Assembly: GCA_029974035.1 (NCBI GenBank)
Contig: JARKQG010000086.1
Location: 1-38,911, forward strand
Length of the DNA stretch: 38,911 bases
Reading direction: 5' to 3'
DNA from: Eubacteriales bacterium
GTDB taxonomy: Bacteria; Bacillota_A; Clostridia; Christensenellales; Aristaeellaceae
Below are positions 15,035-23,275 of this stretch, piece after piece (position 1 is the stretch's first letter; the number at the start of each line of letters is the position of its first letter). The position numbers were made by a program, and so were the translations under genes. A model generated the notes under the pieces. The model saw only the letters and a list, made by a program, of their open reading frames with translations. It was not told the origin of the DNA and searched no databases.

Positions 15035-16917
15035 ACGGGCGGCAGGAAAAGGGCACTCCGGCGCCCCGGATGCGGATGGGCCACGGCGGCCCCATGGCGG
15101 GCGGCGCGCCGCCCCAGAAGGCAAAGGACTTCGGGAAATCGCTCCGGACGCTGGCCGGGCGGCTCGCGCCCTACCGGATCAGCATCCTCGCCGTGATGGT
15201 GTTCGCGGTGGCCTCCACGGTGTTCTCCATTGTCGGGCCCAAGCTGCTGGGCAAGGTGACCACCAAGCTGGTGGAGGGGCTCATCGCCTGGTACGCGGGC
15301 ACGGGGCTTCTGACCGACATGGCCTACATTACCCGGATCCTCACCTGGATGGCCGCGCTGTACGTGGTTTCGGCGGTCTGCTCCTACGTGCAGGGCTACA
15401 TCATGTCCGGCGTGGCCAACGATCTGACGTTTCGCCTGCGCCGCGATATCTCCGAAAAGATCAACCGCCTGCCGCTGGCCTACTTTGACCGGCTGACCCA
15501 CGGCGAGGTGCTCTCCCGCATCACCAACGACGTGGACCTGGTCAACCAGACGCTCAACCAGAGCCTGACCCAACTGGTGACCTCCTTTGTGACGGTGGCG
15601 GGCATCCTGGGGATGATGCTTTCCATCAGCTGGCAGATGACGCTCCTGGCGCTCGTCGTACTGCCGGTGTCCGGCGCGGCGATGGTGTTCATCGTCCGGC
15701 GCTCCCAGGGCTACTTCGTGGCGCAGCAGCGCTACCTCGGTTCGCTCAACGGGCAGATCGAGGAGATGTACGGCGGCCACAACATCGTCCAGGCCTTCGG
15801 CGGCGAGGCGGAGGCCGCGCGCGCCTTTGAAAAGGACAACGAGGCGCTCCGGGGCACCGCCGCCAGGAGCCAGTTCATGTCCTCGGTCATGATGCCCGTG
15901 ATGAACACCATCGGCAACTTCGGCTACGTGGCGGTGTGCGTACTGGGCGGGTATCTGGCGGTGAAAAAAGTGGTGGATATCGGCGACATCCAGTCCTTCA
16001 TCCAGTACATGCGCTCCTTCACGCAGCCCATCGCCCAGCTGGCGTCCATTTCCAACACCATCCAGTCCACCGTCGCGGCGGCGGAGCGGGTGTTTGAATT
16101 CCTGGAGGAGCCGGAGGAGAGCCCGGACCCCAGCGCCGTCGACGCGGCGGAGCTCGCCCGCATCAAGGGCGAAGTGCGGTTTGACCACGTGCGCTTCGGC
16201 TACGATCCGGAGAACATCGTCATCCGGGACTTTTCCGCGCTGGCCAGGCCCGGCCAGAAGGTGGCCATCGTCGGCCCCACCGGCGCGGGCAAGACCACAA
16301 TCGTCAAGCTGCTGATGCGGTTTTACGAGCTCAACGGGGGCCGCATCGAAATTGACGGCCGGGACAGCCGCGACTTCTCCCGCGCGCAACTGCGCAGCCT
16401 CTTTGGCATGGTGCTGCAGGATACGTGGCTGTACAACGCCACCGTCATGGAAAACCTGCGCTACGCCAGCTTTGACGCCACCGACGAGGCCGTGATCGCC
16501 GCCGCCAAGGCCGCCCACTGCGACGAATTTATCCGCGCGCTGCCCGGCGGCTACAACATGATGATGAATGAAGAGTCCACCAACATCTCCCAGGGCCAGA
16601 AGCAGCTGTTCACCATCGCGCGCTCGATCCTGGCCGACCCGCGGATCCTGATCCTGGACGAGGCCACCTCCTCCGTGGACACCCGAACCGAGATCCTGAT
16701 CCAGAAGGCGATGGACGAGCTCATGCGCGGCCGCACCAGCTTTGTAATCGCCCACCGGCTGTCCACCATCAAAAACGCCGACCTGATCCTGGTGATGCGG
16801 GACGGCGACGTGGTGGAGCAGGGGACCCACGAGGCGCTGTTGGCGGCGAAGGGCTTTTACGCGGACCTGTACAACGCCCAGTTTGACGAAGACGCACTGT
16901 TTGGCGAAGACAAGTAG
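15031..16917 (+). CDS. Heterodimeric ABC exporter, subunit with catalytic ATPase site
   Basis: This 628-residue ABC half-transporter has a Gly/Pro/Met-rich N-terminal extension of about 40 residues, six membrane helices, and an intact ATPase: Walker A GPTGAGKTT, Q-loop VLQDTWLYNATV, signature ISQGQ, Walker B ILILDEATSSVD with catalytic Glu, and switch VIAHRLST. The signature has Gln in place of the second Gly residue of LSGGQ, a common feature of the partner of a degenerate half. It pairs with the preceding subunit to expel drugs, lipids or peptides. Multidrug export is likely given the MarR regulator, but the cargo is not visible in the sequence. Confidence 0.9.
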   Translation: MNGRQEKGTPAPRMRMGHGGPMAGGAPPQKAKDFGKSLRTLAGRLAPYRISILAVMVFAVASTVFSIVGPKLLGKVTTKLVEGLIAWYAGTGLLTDMAYITRILTWMAALYVVSAVCSYVQGYIMSGVANDLTFRLRRDISEKINRLPLAYFDRLTHGEVLSRITNDVDLVNQTLNQSLTQLVTSFVTVAGILGMMLSISWQMTLLALVVLPVSGAAMVFIVRRSQGYFVAQQRYLGSLNGQIEEMYGGHNIVQAFGGEAEAARAFEKDNEALRGTAARSQFMSSVMMPVMNTIGNFGYVAVCVLGGYLAVKKVVDIGDIQSFIQYMRSFTQPIAQLASISNTIQSTVAAAERVFEFLEEPEESPDPSAVDAAELARIKGEVRFDHVRFGYDPENIVIRDFSALARPGQKVAIVGPTGAGKTTIVKLLMRFYELNGGRIEIDGRDSRDFSRAQLRSLFGMVLQDTWLYNATVMENLRYASFDATDEAVIAAAKAAHCDEFIRALPGGYNMMMNEESTNISQGQKQLFTIARSILADPRILILDEATSSVDTRTEILIQKAMDELMRGRTSFVIAHRLSTIKNADLILVMRDGDVVEQGTHEALLAAKGFYADLYNAQFDEDALFGEDK

Positions 16918-16946
16918 CGAAAAGTATATAAGGAAGGGGAATTTTC

Positions 16947-17600
16947 ATGGATACTGCCGCAACCCCCAAAAAATCCGGCGGAGCCACGCTCATTGCGCTG
17001 ATCGTGCTGATCGCGCTGATCGCGGCGGCGGTCGGCGGCTACTTCGTGCTCCGGGATCGGAACACCCTCACCACCGACAACGTTAAGGTGGCGGCCGACC
17101 TGTATGCAATAACCCCCGCCGCGGCCGGCGAGCTTCGGCGGCTGATGGTGGCCAAGGGGGACGCCGTGACCAAGGACCAGATCATCGCCCAGGCGGAGAA
17201 TACCGGCTACCTCAAGTCCCCGGTCAATGGGGAAATCGTTGAGTGCGACGTGGCCCAGGGGCAGATGGTTTCCCCGTCCACGGTGATCGCGATGGTGGCC
17301 GACACCCGCGATATCTACATACAGGCCAACATCGAGGAGACGGCGATCCGGCGCGTGCGCGCCGGGCAGGACGTCCGGGTCAGCCTGGACGCCTACCCCG
17401 GCCGCTCGTTTGCCGGCGTGGTGCGGGAGATTGACAAAATCACCCAGAACGCCATCTCCGGCAGCGCCATGAGCTACTCCACCAGCGGCACCTACACCAA
17501 GGTGACCCAGACCATTCCGGTGAAGATTGATCTGAGGGACAGGATCAGCCTGGGCGACCTGATCGGCACCAACGCGACCGTCACCATTCAGCTCGGCTGA
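16947..17600 (+). CDS. Short HlyD/EmrA-like membrane adaptor
   Basis: This 217-residue protein has one N-terminal membrane helix (about residues 14-35) followed by an EmrA-like start (TTDNVKVAADLYAITPAAAGEL). A lipoyl-like domain (YLKSPVNGEIVECDVAQGQMV) is followed by a beta-barrel part (IYIQANIEETAIRRVRAGQDVRVSLDAYPG). The long coiled-coil hairpin seen in true EmrA or HlyD is missing, so it cannot reach far from the membrane. It lies 29 bp after the ABC subunit with AAGGAAGGGG in front. It probably works with the exporter or the next adaptor on the outer face of the membrane. Confidence 0.8.
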   Translation: MDTAATPKKSGGATLIALIVLIALIAAAVGGYFVLRDRNTLTTDNVKVAADLYAITPAAAGELRRLMVAKGDAVTKDQIIAQAENTGYLKSPVNGEIVECDVAQGQMVSPSTVIAMVADTRDIYIQANIEETAIRRVRAGQDVRVSLDAYPGRSFAGVVREIDKITQNAISGSAMSYSTSGTYTKVTQTIPVKIDLRDRISLGDLIGTNATVTIQLG

Positions 17601-17617
17601 CGAAGGAGGAATAGGAT

Positions 17618-19012
17618 ATGATGAAACCCGAACGCAAGCGCGGAAACCCCGCCCTGACGGTGATCCTGGTTCTGATTGTGCTGGTTCTGGGCGTGGCGGG
17701 CGGCGTGCTGCTGACCCGCGGCATCGGCGGGATGATGGGCGATGCGGGCGTCGCCGCGCCGGCGGACTACGCGCCGGCGGACTACGCGGCCGCGCCGATG
17801 CCCACGCCCCGCGCGGAAAACCCCGCGGGCGAAGCCGTGCCCGGCGCGGCGGAGGATCGGGAAGACGCCGCCGCCGCGCCGGACGACGCGCAGGGCACCG
17901 TCTCCGGCGACGGCGCGCTGACCGCCCAGGACGGCGCGGACGTGCTGACCCCCGCCGCCGTCACCATCATTCAGCTGCCCGTCGAGGCGGGGGACGAGGT
18001 GCTCCGCGGCGACGTGCTGGCCCGCGTCGACGTGGACAAGCTGCGCGACACGCTGGGCGACCTGAAGGCGCGCCGCGACGACCAGGAAAAGGCGGTCAAG
18101 GCCCTCTCCGGCGACAAGGCCAACGAAACCGTGTATTCGCCGGTCAAGGGCCGCGTCAAGAAGGTGTACGCCGGCGAGGGCGAAGACGTGCAGACGGTCA
18201 TCAGCCGGGACGGCGCGCTGGCGTTGATGTCCACCGACGGGCTGATGAGGGTCCGCTTCGCGCCGACGGACATGACGGGCGTCCGGGTCGGCGCCTCCGT
18301 GTCGGTGAAGGACGACCGCGGCAACGACTGGGATGGCCGCATCGCCTCCATCTCCGGCGCCACCGGCGAGATCACCGTCACCTTTACCGACAACGGCCCC
18401 GAGCTCGACAAGGACGTGTCCGTCTACCTGGGCGCGCTGATCGGCAGCGGCCCCGCCGAAATCAATTCGCCCCTCACCATCACCGCCACCGGCGGCACCG
18501 TGAACTCCGCCAAGTACATCAACAAGGAAAACGCCTCCGTCTCCAAGGGCACGGCGCTGTTCACCCTCAAGGATGTGCCCATCTCCGACGACTACAAGTC
18601 CGCACTGACCAGGCGCCAGGACATCCTGGACCAGATCGCCCAGGCGGAGCGCGTGCTGGACAGCGGCGAAATCATCGCGCCGGAGAGCGGCATCGTGGAG
18701 GTGGTGTATTCGAACATCACCAACGTGCCGCTGGGCAAGGATACCGCCATCCTCTCGCTGGCTTCCGATGAGAAGCTGGACATGGTCATCACCGTGGACG
18801 AGATGGACGTGGTGAAGCTGGCCGCCGGCCAGCGCGCCACCGTGACGGTCAACGCGCTGGGCGGGCAGGCGTTTTCCGGCAGCGTAAAGAAGATCGCCTT
18901 TGTCGGCAGGCTCGTGGGCGGCATCCCCATGTACGACGTCACCATCGAGATGGACAACGCCCCCGGCATGCGCGTGGGCATGAGCGGTTCCGCCACCATC
19001 GCCGTGGACTGA
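17618..19012 (+). CDS. HlyD-family adaptor with two lipoyl modules
   Basis: This 464-residue protein has a membrane helix near residues 11-31, an Ala/Pro/Asp-rich linker of about 70 residues, then two lipoyl-like regions. One contains [20 protein letters not shown] and the other [22 protein letters not shown], each preceded by a helical stretch. A final barrel domain ends [20 protein letters not shown] and [15 protein letters not shown], as in YknX/MacA-type proteins. It is the last gene of the marR operon, 17 bp after the short adaptor, with AAGGAGG. It is probably an external adaptor of the ABC exporter. I see no strong terminator after it. Confidence 0.82.
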   Translation: MMKPERKRGNPALTVILVLIVLVLGVAGGVLLTRGIGGMMGDAGVAAPADYAPADYAAAPMPTPRAENPAGEAVPGAAEDREDAAAAPDDAQGTVSGDGALTAQDGADVLTPAAVTIIQLPVEAGDEVLRGDVLARVDVDKLRDTLGDLKARRDDQEKAVKALSGDKANETVYSPVKGRVKKVYAGEGEDVQTVISRDGALALMSTDGLMRVRFAPTDMTGVRVGASVSVKDDRGNDWDGRIASISGATGEITVTFTDNGPELDKDVSVYLGALIGSGPAEINSPLTITATGGTVNSAKYINKENASVSKGTALFTLKDVPISDDYKSALTRRQDILDQIAQAERVLDSGEIIAPESGIVEVVYSNITNVPLGKDTAILSLASDEKLDMVITVDEMDVVKLAAGQRATVTVNALGGQAFSGSVKKIAFVGRLVGGIPMYDVTIEMDNAPGMRVGMSGSATIAVD

Positions 19013-19151
19013 TCCTCCGCCTTTGCGGAAAGCGGGGAAAAATACGGCACGGGTGTTAAACCCTGCAGAATTGTGGGTAATAACAAAGCGAGCCGGCCCA
19101 ACGCCGGCGGATAACCCGGAACACACATTATGCGAAGGGATGGTTGAATTC

Positions 19152-19310
19152 ATGAAGAAGTACGTTTGCTCCATTTGCGGTTATGTCTACGACGAGGCCG
19201 CCGGCGATCCGGACAACGGCATCGCCCCGGGCACCAAGTGGGAAAGCCTGCCGGAGGACTGGGTGTGCCCGCTGTGCGGCGCGTCCAAGAGCGAGTTTTC
19301 CGAAGAGTAA
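19152..19310 (+). CDS. Rubredoxin
   Basis: This 52-residue rubredoxin is of standard length. It has both iron-binding knuckles, CSICGY and CPLCGA, and the family core [22 protein letters not shown]. It is a small cytosolic one-electron carrier, in anaerobes often feeding rubrerythrin or other peroxide and oxygen reductases. The ATG at 19152 gives the usual MKKYVC start; another in-frame ATG lies 12 bp before it, and the ribosome site AAGGGATGG is compatible with either. The 139 bp upstream hold no promoter I would defend. The next gene starts with a near-copy of this one, pointing to tandem duplication. Confidence 0.95.
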   Translation: MKKYVCSICGYVYDEAAGDPDNGIAPGTKWESLPEDWVCPLCGASKSEFSEE

Positions 19311-19335
19311 ACCGGGGAGAGGTGGTCCGTAGGGC

Positions 19336-20010
19336 ATGAAGTACGTTTGCTCGGTCTGCGGTTACATCTATGACGAGGCTGCGGGGGTGCCCGGGGCGGG
19401 CATCGCCCCGGGCACCCGGTGGGAGGATTTGCCGGAGGACTGGGTGTGCCCGCTGTGCGGCGCGCCCAAGGCGGAATTCCACCCGCTGACGGCCGCGCCG
19501 GCCGCGGCCGCGAAGCCCTCCGCCCCGAAGCCGCAAACGGCATCGGACACCCGCGACGACGGCGACTACCGGGCGCTGAACGCGCTGGAGAAGAGCGCGC
19601 TCTGCTCCAATCTGGCCCGCGGCTGCGAAAAGCAGTACAAGGCGCGGGAGGCCGCGCTGTACCGCGAACTGGCGGACTGGTTCAAGGCCGCCGCGCCGGC
19701 GGAGGAGGGCGGCTTTGACGCCCTTTTTGCGCTGGTCGAGGCCGACATTGCCTCCGGCATTCCCGAGGCCCGCGCCGAAGCCACCGCCGCCGGAGACCGG
19801 GGCGCGCTGCGCGCGCTGGTCTGGGACGAAAAGGTGACCCGCATCCTCCGATCACTGCTCACCCGCTACCGGGACGGCGCGCCGCCGGAGGGTGTAAGCG
19901 TATTCGTCTGCACCATCTGCGGCTTTGTCTTTGTGGGAGACGCGCCGCCGGAAATCTGCCCGGTCTGCAAGGTTCCCGGGTGGAAATTCGAGAAAGTGGA
20001 AGGGAGGTAG
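19336..20010 (+). CDS. Rubredoxin hybrid: N-terminal rubredoxin, helical middle, C-terminal rubredoxin-like knuckle
   Basis: This is a 224-residue protein. Residues 1-50 are a complete rubredoxin (CSVCGY and CPLCGA) nearly identical to the preceding gene. An Ala/Pro-rich linker follows to about residue 75. A helical middle (about 76-185, [33 protein letters not shown]) comes next. The C-terminus has [10 protein letters not shown] and [16 protein letters not shown], the type of metal knuckle that ends rubrerythrins. The middle lacks the two E-x-x-H motifs of a rubrerythrin diiron site, so it is not an active rubrerythrin as I read it. It may be an electron-transfer partner of the rubrerythrin fusion encoded 4 bp later. 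Confidence 0.8.
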   Translation: MKYVCSVCGYIYDEAAGVPGAGIAPGTRWEDLPEDWVCPLCGAPKAEFHPLTAAPAAAAKPSAPKPQTASDTRDDGDYRALNALEKSALCSNLARGCEKQYKAREAALYRELADWFKAAAPAEEGGFDALFALVEADIASGIPEARAEATAAGDRGALRALVWDEKVTRILRSLLTRYRDGAPPEGVSVFVCTICGFVFVGDAPPEICPVCKVPGWKFEKVEGR

Positions 20011-20014
20011 CCAT

Positions 20015-21163
20015 ATGGTCGCCGTGCGAAACATCCGGCTGTGCACCAAGGACTGCCTTTGCCTGTACGTGTGCCCCACCGGCGCGACGGACACCGAGAA
20101 CAGCGTGATCGATGCCGCGAAATGCACGGGCTGCGGCGTGTGCGCCGCGGCCTGCCCCTCCGGCGCCATATCGATGGTGCCGGAGGTCTATCCGCCCCAG
20201 CAGCCCAAGGCCGCGCCCGTCCTCAGGACGATGCGCGGGCTGATGCGCTCGAAGGCGCGCCAGGAGGCCGTGGCCGCGGGCCTTCCGGGCAGGCTGGCCG
20301 CCGCCATCGAAAAGTCCGGCCGCATCATGGCGGAGGACCTGATCCGCGAGGCGGGCTACATGCTGCCCCAGAGCGGCAACGCCCGGGAATTCTTAAAGTC
20401 GCTGCTCGACGCGCCCCAGGGGGAGGACTTCCCCCGGGATGCGGTCCGGGAGCTGCTGGACGCGATCAAGCCCAACGAGGAAACGGAGGAGAAACCCATG
20501 GAAAAGTGGAAATGCACGGTGTGCGGATACGTTCATGAGGGGCCGATGACCCCCGACTTCCGGTGCCCCCGCTGCAAGCAGCCCGCGTCCGCCTTTGTCC
20601 GGCTGGACGAGGCCCCGGCACCCGCCGTCAACAAGTACGCCGGCACCAAGACCGAGAAGAACCTTGAGGCCGCCTTCGCCGGCGAGAGCCAGGCCCGCAA
20701 CAAGTACACCTACTTTGCCTCCGTCGCCAAGCGTGAGGGCTTCGAGCAGCTGTCGGAGATCTTCCTCAAGACCGCGGGCAACGAAAAAGAGCACGCCGAG
20801 ATCTGGTTCAAGGAGCTGGGCCACCTGGGCACCACCGCCGAAAACCTCAAGGCCGCCGCGGAGGGCGAGCACTACGAGTGGACGGAGATGTACGAGAACT
20901 TCGCCAAGGACGCCGAAGCCGAGGGCTTTCCGGAGTTGGCCGCCCGCTTCCGCCGCGTCGCCGCCATCGAAAAGACCCACGAGGAGCGCTACCGCACCCT
21001 TTTGATGAACGTGGAGATGCAGCAGGTGTTTGAGAAGGCCGGCGAGGCCATCTGGGAATGCCGCGTCTGCGGCCATCTGGTGATGGGCAAGAAGGCGCCC
21101 GAGGTGTGCCCGGTGTGCCTGCACGCCCAGAGCTACTTTGAGATCCGCAAGGAAAACTACTGA
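20015..21163 (+). CDS. Ferredoxin-rubredoxin-rubrerythrin-rubredoxin fusion
   Basis: This is a 382-residue multidomain redox protein starting with ATG after AGGGAGG. Residues 1-60 hold two iron-sulfur motifs: an unusual C-x3-C-x-C-x3-CP ([12 protein letters not shown]) and a normal C-x2-C-x2-C-x3-CP. A helical linker follows to about 160. Then come a rubredoxin-like pair (CTVCGY, CPRCKQ; about 165-195), a rubrerythrin four-helix diiron domain with EKEHAEIW and EKTHEERY (about 210-345), and a last pair (CRVCGH, CPVCLH). Rubrerythrins reduce hydrogen peroxide in anaerobes; the fused ferredoxin may deliver electrons directly. An internal ATG at 20498 has its own strong GGAGG site and would yield the last 221 residues, a free-standing rubrerythrin. 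Confidence 0.88.
   Translation: MVAVRNIRLCTKDCLCLYVCPTGATDTENSVIDAAKCTGCGVCAAACPSGAISMVPEVYPPQQPKAAPVLRTMRGLMRSKARQEAVAAGLPGRLAAAIEKSGRIMAEDLIREAGYMLPQSGNAREFLKSLLDAPQGEDFPRDAVRELLDAIKPNEETEEKPMEKWKCTVCGYVHEGPMTPDFRCPRCKQPASAFVRLDEAPAPAVNKYAGTKTEKNLEAAFAGESQARNKYTYFASVAKREGFEQLSEIFLKTAGNEKEHAEIWFKELGHLGTTAENLKAAAEGEHYEWTEMYENFAKDAEAEGFPELAARFRRVAAIEKTHEERYRTLLMNVEMQQVFEKAGEAIWECRVCGHLVMGKKAPEVCPVCLHAQSYFEIRKENY
20485..20500 (+). promoter_or_regulatory. Internal ribosome site and ATG inside the rubrerythrin fusion
   Basis: GGAGGA (20485-20490) is 7 nt before an in-frame ATG (20498-20500), exactly at the junction between the ferredoxin/linker part and the rubredoxin-rubrerythrin part. It could direct a second, shorter product from the same gene. 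Confidence 0.55.
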
Positions 21164-21178
21164 ACCCGGACGGCCACC

Positions 21179-21214
21179 GGCATTCGCGCGGGTTTTCCCG
21201 CGCGAATGCCTTTT
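21179..21214 (+). terminator. Intrinsic terminator after the rubredoxin/rubrerythrin genes
   Basis: A perfect 14-bp stem (21179-21192 with 21197-21210), a TTTT loop and a TTTT tail, 15 bp after the stop of the rubrerythrin fusion. Confidence 0.88.
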
Positions 21215-21273
21215 GCGGGCATGCCCCACGCCCGCGCGCGGAAGAATGCTTGTATCAATCCAGGAGGGACTTC

Positions 21274-22758
21274 ATGAAAAAGTATGACCTTGTGGTGGTG
21301 GGCAGCGGTTCGGGGCTGATGGTGCTGGAGGCGGCGCTGTCGGCGGGGCTAAGCTGCGCCATCGTCGAAAACGCAAAGTTTGGCGGTACCTGCCTGACCA
21401 AGGGCTGCATCCCCTCCAAGATGCTGGTGTATCCGGCGGACCTGATCCGCGAGGCCGGCGAGGCGGCGCGCGTCGGGCTGACGTTTTCGCCGCCCCAGGT
21501 GGACTGGGAAACGATCTCCGGGCGGATGTGGGGCCAGATCGGCCACAGCGAGGGCATCCTGAAGGGGCTCAAGGCCACGGAGGGGCTGGACGTATACCAG
21601 GGCGCCGGCTTCTTCACCGGCGAAAAGCGCATGGCCGTGCGGTACGAGGGCGGCGAGGTTTCCCCGGAGTTTACCGCCGATCGGTTTGTGCTGGCCGCGG
21701 GGGCGCGCTCCTTTGTGCCGCCGGTAGAGGGCCTCGAGCGGGCCGGTTACGTGACGCCGGAAACCTTTTTCGGCCCAAAGTTTCCGAAAAAGCCCTGGAA
21801 GAGCCTCATCATCGTGGGTGGCGGCGCCATCGGCGCGGAATTCGCGCACATCTTCTCCGCCTTCGGCGCCCGGGTGACGCTGGTGGAGATGAAGGACCGC
21901 ATCATCCCCACAGAGGAGGAGGAGATCAGCGCCTTCGTCCAGGCGCGGTTTGAGCAAAACGGCATCGACGTGCGGACCGGCGCGAAGGCGCTTTCGGCGG
22001 AAGCGGAGGGGGACCTCAAGGCCCTCGTCGTCGAGGACGCCGCCGGGGGGCGGGACAGGATCCTGGCCGAGGAGATCTTCATCGCCTCCGGCGTAAGGTC
22101 CAACGCGGATCTGCTCCAGGCGGACAGGGCGGGCATCGCCACCGACCGCCGGGGCTGGATCATCACCGACGAATACCTGGCGACGAACCGGCCGGGCGTC
22201 TATGCCATCGGCGACATCAACGGCAAGTTCCAGTTCCGGCACAAGGCCAACTACGAGGCGGGCATCCTGATCGGCAACCTCTTTGGCGGCGAAAAGAAGG
22301 CCGCCGCCTACAGTGCGGTGCCCTGGGCCATCTTCACCTGGCCTCAGGTGGGCCACGTGGGCCTGACCGAGCGGGAGGCGCGGGAGAAGGGCCTCAAAAT
22401 TGGCGTGGCGCGCAACCGCTATTCCTCCGTGGCCGCCGGCATTTCGATGGGCTACAGCCCGAAGTCCGAGGACAACGGCTTTGCCAAGCTGATCCTGACC
22501 GAGGACATGCGCATCGTGGGCGCCCATGTGGTCGGCCCCTACGCCTCGATGCTGGTGCAGCCCTTCGTGTACCTGATCAACGCGGGCTGTCCCTGCCAGT
22601 CGAAGGAAAAGGGCCGGTGGCCCATGAAAAAGCGCGCGGCCGACGCCGACTGCCCCTTCCTGGGCAGCGTCCGGCCGGTGGCGGAGTCCATGGTCATTCA
22701 CCCGTCGATGAACGAACTGGCCGCCTGGGCCCTGGAAGACGTGGACTGGGGCGAATAG
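21274..22758 (+). CDS. Dihydrolipoamide-dehydrogenase-like flavoprotein disulfide reductase
   Basis: This is a 494-residue class I flavoprotein oxidoreductase. It has the FAD motif VVVGSGSGLMVLEAALSAG, the redox-active disulfide GGTCLTKGCIPSKM (C-x4-C), the NAD(P)H motif IIVGGGAIGAEFAHIF, and the second FAD contact GVYAIGDING. Near the C-terminus the catalytic His-Glu block reads HPSMNEL instead of the usual HPTLSE. It is preceded by an insert of about 25 residues with three cysteines (CPC and DCPF). No lipoyl or pyruvate dehydrogenase genes are near, so another disulfide substrate is likely. The ATG at 21274 follows AGGAGGG; an upstream in-frame start at 21250 would add eight atypical residues. 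A DsrE-like gene follows after 22 bp. Confidence 0.87.
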   Translation: MKKYDLVVVGSGSGLMVLEAALSAGLSCAIVENAKFGGTCLTKGCIPSKMLVYPADLIREAGEAARVGLTFSPPQVDWETISGRMWGQIGHSEGILKGLKATEGLDVYQGAGFFTGEKRMAVRYEGGEVSPEFTADRFVLAAGARSFVPPVEGLERAGYVTPETFFGPKFPKKPWKSLIIVGGGAIGAEFAHIFSAFGARVTLVEMKDRIIPTEEEEISAFVQARFEQNGIDVRTGAKALSAEAEGDLKALVVEDAAGGRDRILAEEIFIASGVRSNADLLQADRAGIATDRRGWIITDEYLATNRPGVYAIGDINGKFQFRHKANYEAGILIGNLFGGEKKAAAYSAVPWAIFTWPQVGHVGLTEREAREKGLKIGVARNRYSSVAAGISMGYSPKSEDNGFAKLILTEDMRIVGAHVVGPYASMLVQPFVYLINAGCPCQSKEKGRWPMKKRAADADCPFLGSVRPVAESMVIHPSMNELAAWALEDVDWGE

Positions 22759-22780
22759 CGCGCCCGGAAAGGAAGACCCG

Positions 22781-23119
22781 ATGGCGAAGTATGCGATCTT
22801 TGCGTTTAACGGAAACCGCATGTGCTTCACCCACGCGCTGATCAATGCGCTCGACCTCGCCCAAAAGGGGCACGAGGCCCGCGTCATCATCGAGGGCGAG
22901 GCGGTGAAGCTGGTCAGGACGCTGACCGAGGCGGGCGACGAACTCTTTCAGAAGGCCCGGGACGCGGGGCTGATCGACGGCGCGTGCCGCGCCTGCTCCC
23001 ACCAGATGGGCGTGCTGGCCTACAACGAGGCCTCCGGCATTGCGCTGCTGGGCGACATGCTGGGGCATCCCTCCTTTTCCGGCTACATCGAGAGGGGATA
23101 CCAGATCATCACGATGTGA
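22781..23119 (+). CDS. DsrE-family sulfur-relay-like protein
   Basis: This 112-residue protein has the DsrE/DsrF-like fold pattern: an opening beta strand (KYAIFAFNGNRMCFTHALINALDLAQKGHEARVIIEG) and the block CRACSHQMG, where DsrE-type sulfurtransferases carry the persulfide cysteine. Members carry or transfer sulfur in the cytosol, though many clostridial members are uncharacterised. It follows the disulfide reductase by 22 bp, with GGAAAGGAAG in front of the ATG, so the two may act on the same thiol or persulfide chemistry. A strong hairpin follows. Confidence 0.78.
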   Translation: MAKYAIFAFNGNRMCFTHALINALDLAQKGHEARVIIEGEAVKLVRTLTEAGDELFQKARDAGLIDGACRACSHQMGVLAYNEASGIALLGDMLGHPSFSGYIERGYQIITM

Positions 23120-23140
23120 CCGGCCGCCGATCCTTTCCCC

Positions 23141-23167
23141 GGCCGCCCGCTTCCCTTGCGGGCGGCC
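23141..23167 (+). terminator. Likely terminator after the DsrE-like gene
   Basis: A perfect 10-bp G+C stem (23141-23150 with 23158-23167) and a 7-nt loop. The following AGATTTAA is only weakly T-rich. Confidence 0.65.
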
Positions 23168-23187
23168 AGATTTAACACGAAAGGCCG

Positions 23188-23216
23188 TTGGAATCCCGCG
23201 GGCCCGGTGCTATAAT
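23188..23216 (+). promoter_or_regulatory. Sigma-A promoter of the KimA-like gene
   Basis: TTGGAA (23188-23193), a 17-bp spacer and TATAAT (23211-23216). The transcript would start near 23223, leaving about 53 nt of leader, too short for a c-di-AMP riboswitch. Confidence 0.8.
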
Positions 23217-23275
23217 GATCCGCCAACAGGGAAAGGACGGCGGGCCCGCGCCCGCGCGGAGGGGAAAAGGGGAAA

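Noticed and set aside
13598..16830. Long minus-strand open frames opposite the two ABC exporter genes
   Set aside because: The plus strand encodes two complete ABC subunits with all motifs; the reverse frames lack any.
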